In this document: in pieces, positions 61,521 to 64,000 of the stretch
How positions within the stretch are numbered: the stretch's first letter is position 1
Layout of the letters: every line of letters starts with the position of its first letter
Source: an uncultured Lachnospiraceae bacterium
Lineage (GTDB): Bacteria > Bacillota > Clostridia > Lachnospirales > Lachnospiraceae
NCBI GenBank assembly: GCA_951800685.1
Contig: CATOJY010000007.1
Coordinates: 1 to 64,000, forward strand
DNA length: 64,000 nucleotides
Direction of reading: 5' to 3'
Made by a program: the position numbers and the translations under genes
The notes under the pieces: generated by a model
What the model was told of the DNA's origin: nothing
What the model saw: the letters and a program-made list of their open reading frames with translations, nothing else
The model's database searches: none

Positions 61521-61614
61521 AAAAAACAAAGTTCTGTCTTACATAGAGGGCGGTACAAAAACGATAAGATAAGAGGACAGAAAAAGTCTTAAGAAAGAAG
61601 GAGTGGAAAATTTC

Positions 61615-63828
61615 ATGCAGATCAATTATAACGAGAAGAACAGGGTATTTAAAATAGATACAGAGCATACCAGCTACTGTATCGGGATTGTAGATGAAGA
61701 GAACTTTATCGGACATATTTATTATGGAAGAAAGTTGACAGAAGACAATCTGGTGTACCTGCTGCGGACGATGGAGGCGCCTTTTGTGCCATCGCAGAAC
61801 AATAGAGAAAGACTCTCTTTTCTGGACACATTTCCGATGGAGTATACAGGTCATGGCTTGGGAGACTATCGGGAAGGGACGTTGATGGTCAGGACCATGG
61901 GCGGGCATACGGGAGTATCTTTGTCGTATGTGTCACACAGGATTTATGATGGTAAGGAGCCTCTTACCGGGCTGCCTGCGACGTTCGGACAGCAGGAGAC
62001 ATGTAAGACGCTGGAGATCACCTGTGAGGATCGGGTGCTGAACCTGCAGGTTATTTTATCTTACAGTATTTTTGCAGGCAGCGACGCTATAGCAAGAAGC
62101 GTGAAGGTCGTGAACCAGGCCGCAGAGGCGGTTTATCTGACGAAAGTGCTGTCGGCTTGTATTGACATGGACAACGAAGATTATGAGATGATTACACTGC
62201 ATGGATCCTGGGCAAGAGAGCGCACCATACAGACACGTTCGGTCATGAAGGGAAAGCAGGGAGTTTCTTCTGTCAGAGGAGAGTCCAGCCATCAGGAACA
62301 TCCTTTTATGGCATGGAAAAGTAAGAACACTACTGAGGAAAACGGGGATATTTACGCGATGCATTTCGTGTACTCCGGCAATTTTATGGCGCAGGTCGAG
62401 GTGAGCCAATTTGGCAGTATGAGGGCGTTGATGGGGATTCATCCGCAGGATTTCTGCTGGAAACTGGAGCCGGGTGACTCTTTTCAGGCGCCGGAGGTTA
62501 TCTGTGTATATTCGGCCGAAGGCATTGGTGGCATGACGAGGACATTCCATGATCTGTACCGCAGTCATCTGATCAGAGGTGAGTACCGGAATAAAAAGCG
62601 TCCAATCCTGATCAATAACTGGGAGGCAACGTATTTTGATTTTGATACAGAAAAACTGCTCGCTATCGCCAAAGAAGCTTCTCGCCGTGGGATTGAGATG
62701 CTAGTCATGGATGATGGCTGGTTTGGGTACAGAAACGATGATAATACAAGCCTGGGAGACTGGCAGGTGAACGAGGATAAGCTGAAAGGCGGCTTGAAGT
62801 ATCTGGTAGATGAAGTCAATAAGCTTGGGATGAAATTCGGAATCTGGCTTGAGCCGGAGATGGTCTCGCCGGACTCTGATCTTTACCGTGCACATCCGGA
62901 TTGGGCATTCGCAATTCCCGGAAGGAAAGGCAGTCTTGCCAGAAACCAGTATGTGCTGGATTTGACCAGACAGGAAGTTAGAGACCATATTTATAATATG
63001 ATCGCTTCTGTCCTTCGCAGCGCTAATATCGAATATGTAAAATGGGATATGAACAGACAGCTCTCGGATATGGGAAGCTATGGACTGCCGGCGGATAGGC
63101 AGGGAGAATTGTTTCACAGACAGGTGCTTGCAGTTTATGAGTTGCAGGATAGGATGACAAAGGAGTTTCCACATCTGCTGTTAGAAAACTGTTCCGGCGG
63201 TGGGGCAAGATTTGATCCGGGTATGTTGTATTATGGCCCGCAGATCTGGTGTTCTGATGATACAGATGCGGTAGAGCGCCTTTCTATTCAGGCAGGTACA
63301 GCTATGATCTACCCACTGTCAACGATGGGAGCTCACGTCTCTGATTGTCCGAACCATACGCTTGGAAGAACGACACCGTTTGAGACAAGGGGTTATGTGG
63401 CGCTGGCAGGAACCTTTGGGTATGAGCTGGATGTCACTAAAATTACAGAAGAGGAGCAGAATATGATCCCGGATCAGGTGGCAATGTACCACAAATATAA
63501 TGATCTGGTACGGGAGGGAGACTATTATAGAATTGCTCATTATGCAGAAAATCACTACTATGACTGTTATGAAGTGGTGGCGAAAGATAAGAGTGAAGCG
63601 CTTGTCACTTATATCCAGGTGCTGAACAGACCAAGTTTCCACAGCAGACGCATTCGGATTCCGGGACTTGACAAGAATGCATCCTATGTGATTGAGAATG
63701 CACAGGAGTGGCCGGAGATTGTGCAGGTAGAGTATCATGGAGATACGCTGCAGTATGCAGGGATTAACATTCCACCGCTCAAAGGCGATTTCCAGGGAAG
63801 ACTGTTGCATCTGGTGAAAAAACAGTAA
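61615..63828 (+). CDS. Alpha-galactosidase, family GH36
   Basis: Removes alpha-galactose from raffinose, stachyose or galactomannan pieces. The 737-residue protein has the GH36 subgroup I length and motifs: MDDGWFGYRNDDNTSLGDW, the nucleophile Asp478 in VKWDMNR, CSGGGARFDPGML and the acid/base Asp548 in WCSDDTDA. These two positions carry the same numbers as in the characterised Geobacillus AgaA, as I recall it. No signal peptide, so it is intracellular. The ATG at 61615 lies 12 bases after GGAG; a GTG at 61603 overlaps that site. Confidence 0.95.
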   Translation: MQINYNEKNRVFKIDTEHTSYCIGIVDEENFIGHIYYGRKLTEDNLVYLLRTMEAPFVPSQNNRERLSFLDTFPMEYTGHGLGDYREGTLMVRTMGGHTGVSLSYVSHRIYDGKEPLTGLPATFGQQETCKTLEITCEDRVLNLQVILSYSIFAGSDAIARSVKVVNQAAEAVYLTKVLSACIDMDNEDYEMITLHGSWARERTIQTRSVMKGKQGVSSVRGESSHQEHPFMAWKSKNTTEENGDIYAMHFVYSGNFMAQVEVSQFGSMRALMGIHPQDFCWKLEPGDSFQAPEVICVYSAEGIGGMTRTFHDLYRSHLIRGEYRNKKRPILINNWEATYFDFDTEKLLAIAKEASRRGIEMLVMDDGWFGYRNDDNTSLGDWQVNEDKLKGGLKYLVDEVNKLGMKFGIWLEPEMVSPDSDLYRAHPDWAFAIPGRKGSLARNQYVLDLTRQEVRDHIYNMIASVLRSANIEYVKWDMNRQLSDMGSYGLPADRQGELFHRQVLAVYELQDRMTKEFPHLLLENCSGGGARFDPGMLYYGPQIWCSDDTDAVERLSIQAGTAMIYPLSTMGAHVSDCPNHTLGRTTPFETRGYVALAGTFGYELDVTKITEEEQNMIPDQVAMYHKYNDLVREGDYYRIAHYAENHYYDCYEVVAKDKSEALVTYIQVLNRPSFHSRRIRIPGLDKNASYVIENAQEWPEIVQVEYHGDTLQYAGINIPPLKGDFQGRLLHLVKKQ

Positions 63829-63904
63829 GAAAATAACAGCTAGGGCAGCACATATAGTGGACTGGCCAGACCAGAGAGTGGAGGCTGGAAGAAATCATAA
63901 GATG

Positions 63905-63937
63905 ACACACAGGTTGCGGACAAAACGGCCTGTGTGT
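63905..63937 (+). terminator. Terminator-like hairpin after the alpha-galactosidase gene
   Basis: ACACACAGG (63905-63913) pairs exactly with CCTGTGTGT (63929-63937), followed by TATTATAT. Confidence 0.6.
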
Positions 63938-63984
63938 TATTATATGAAGAAAAACAAACGGCATGAAAGGCAGGATAAGAGAAT

Positions 63985-64000
63985 ATGATTGTACAGAAGT
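63985..64000 (+). CDS. Start of a gene cut by the window end
   Basis: An ATG (MIVQK...) at 63985 follows AGGATAAGAG. Only five codons are inside the window, so the product cannot be named. Confidence 0.4.

Overview
The window comes from a low-to-mid GC, spore-forming Firmicute, most likely a gut Lachnospiraceae (Clostridium cluster XIVa) relative. This rests on the sporulation-type genes (an spmA remnant and a LysM-GH18 cortex-lytic enzyme), the rapZ-whiA-HPr block with HprK, the AAA-ATPase/PD-(D/E)XK protein typical of these genomes, the GH42 and GH36 glycosidases, and strong purine-rich ribosome binding sites. No rRNA, tRNA, IS element or CRISPR array was found.

Layout. (1) 1-2.8 kb is an accessory patch: an AAA-ATPase/nuclease-like gene lies between two decayed copies of the 3' end of spmA, each preceded by the same short sequence. 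(2) 2.9-14.3 kb holds a secreted acidic protein, an EcsC-family protein, L-asparaginase, a LysM-GH18 protein, a large SNF2 helicase with a hairpin in its leader, a bacteriohemerythrin and an aldo/keto reductase with ferredoxin-like clusters. (3) 14.3-26.2 kb is a complete Wzy-type capsule/exopolysaccharide operon behind a near-consensus promoter: PHP phosphatase, Wzz, BY-kinase, LCP ligase, a sortase-like lipoprotein lacking two catalytic residues, a secreted protein, the priming sugar transferase, two LicD proteins, a cytidylyltransferase, one GT4, Wzy and Wzx. The distal half is visibly AT-richer. (4) 26.3-35.3 kb holds an S1-domain protein, pyrG, an APH(3')-like kinase, ftsH with a long repeat-bearing leader, and uvrC. 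(5) 35.3-46 kb holds GH42 beta-galactosidase, a small-molecule kinase, hprK, ROK glucokinase, murB, rapZ, whiA, a Crh-like HPr, a diacylglycerol kinase and fructose-bisphosphate aldolase. (6) 46-64 kb holds an AGCS symporter, a D,D-carboxypeptidase, two regulators, DUF4180, cyclophilin, a GNAT protein, an AEC transporter, pyruvate kinase, a 1.7 kDa-residue-scale (1723 aa) multidomain exoprotein and a GH36 alpha-galactosidase.

Functionally the window joins carbon-catabolite control (HprK with an HPr that keeps Ser46 but lacks His15) to glycolytic and glycosidase genes, and wall maintenance (MurB, D,D-carboxypeptidase) to capsule export.

The most unusual signals are: a tandem pair of about 231-bp non-coding units between the AGCS and carboxypeptidase genes, each with direct-repeat operator, promoter-like sequence and a hairpin whose stem shows compensatory base changes, followed by a TCCTCCC anti-Shine-Dalgarno motif (candidate duplicated regulatory RNAs); a run of nine A's that would fuse the BY-kinase to the LCP protein by a -1 shift; the catalytically degenerate sortase lipoprotein; five contiguous 37-bp repeats plus an inverted repeat in the ftsH leader; and the twin spmA remnants. 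All calls come from reading the sequence; no database search was run.
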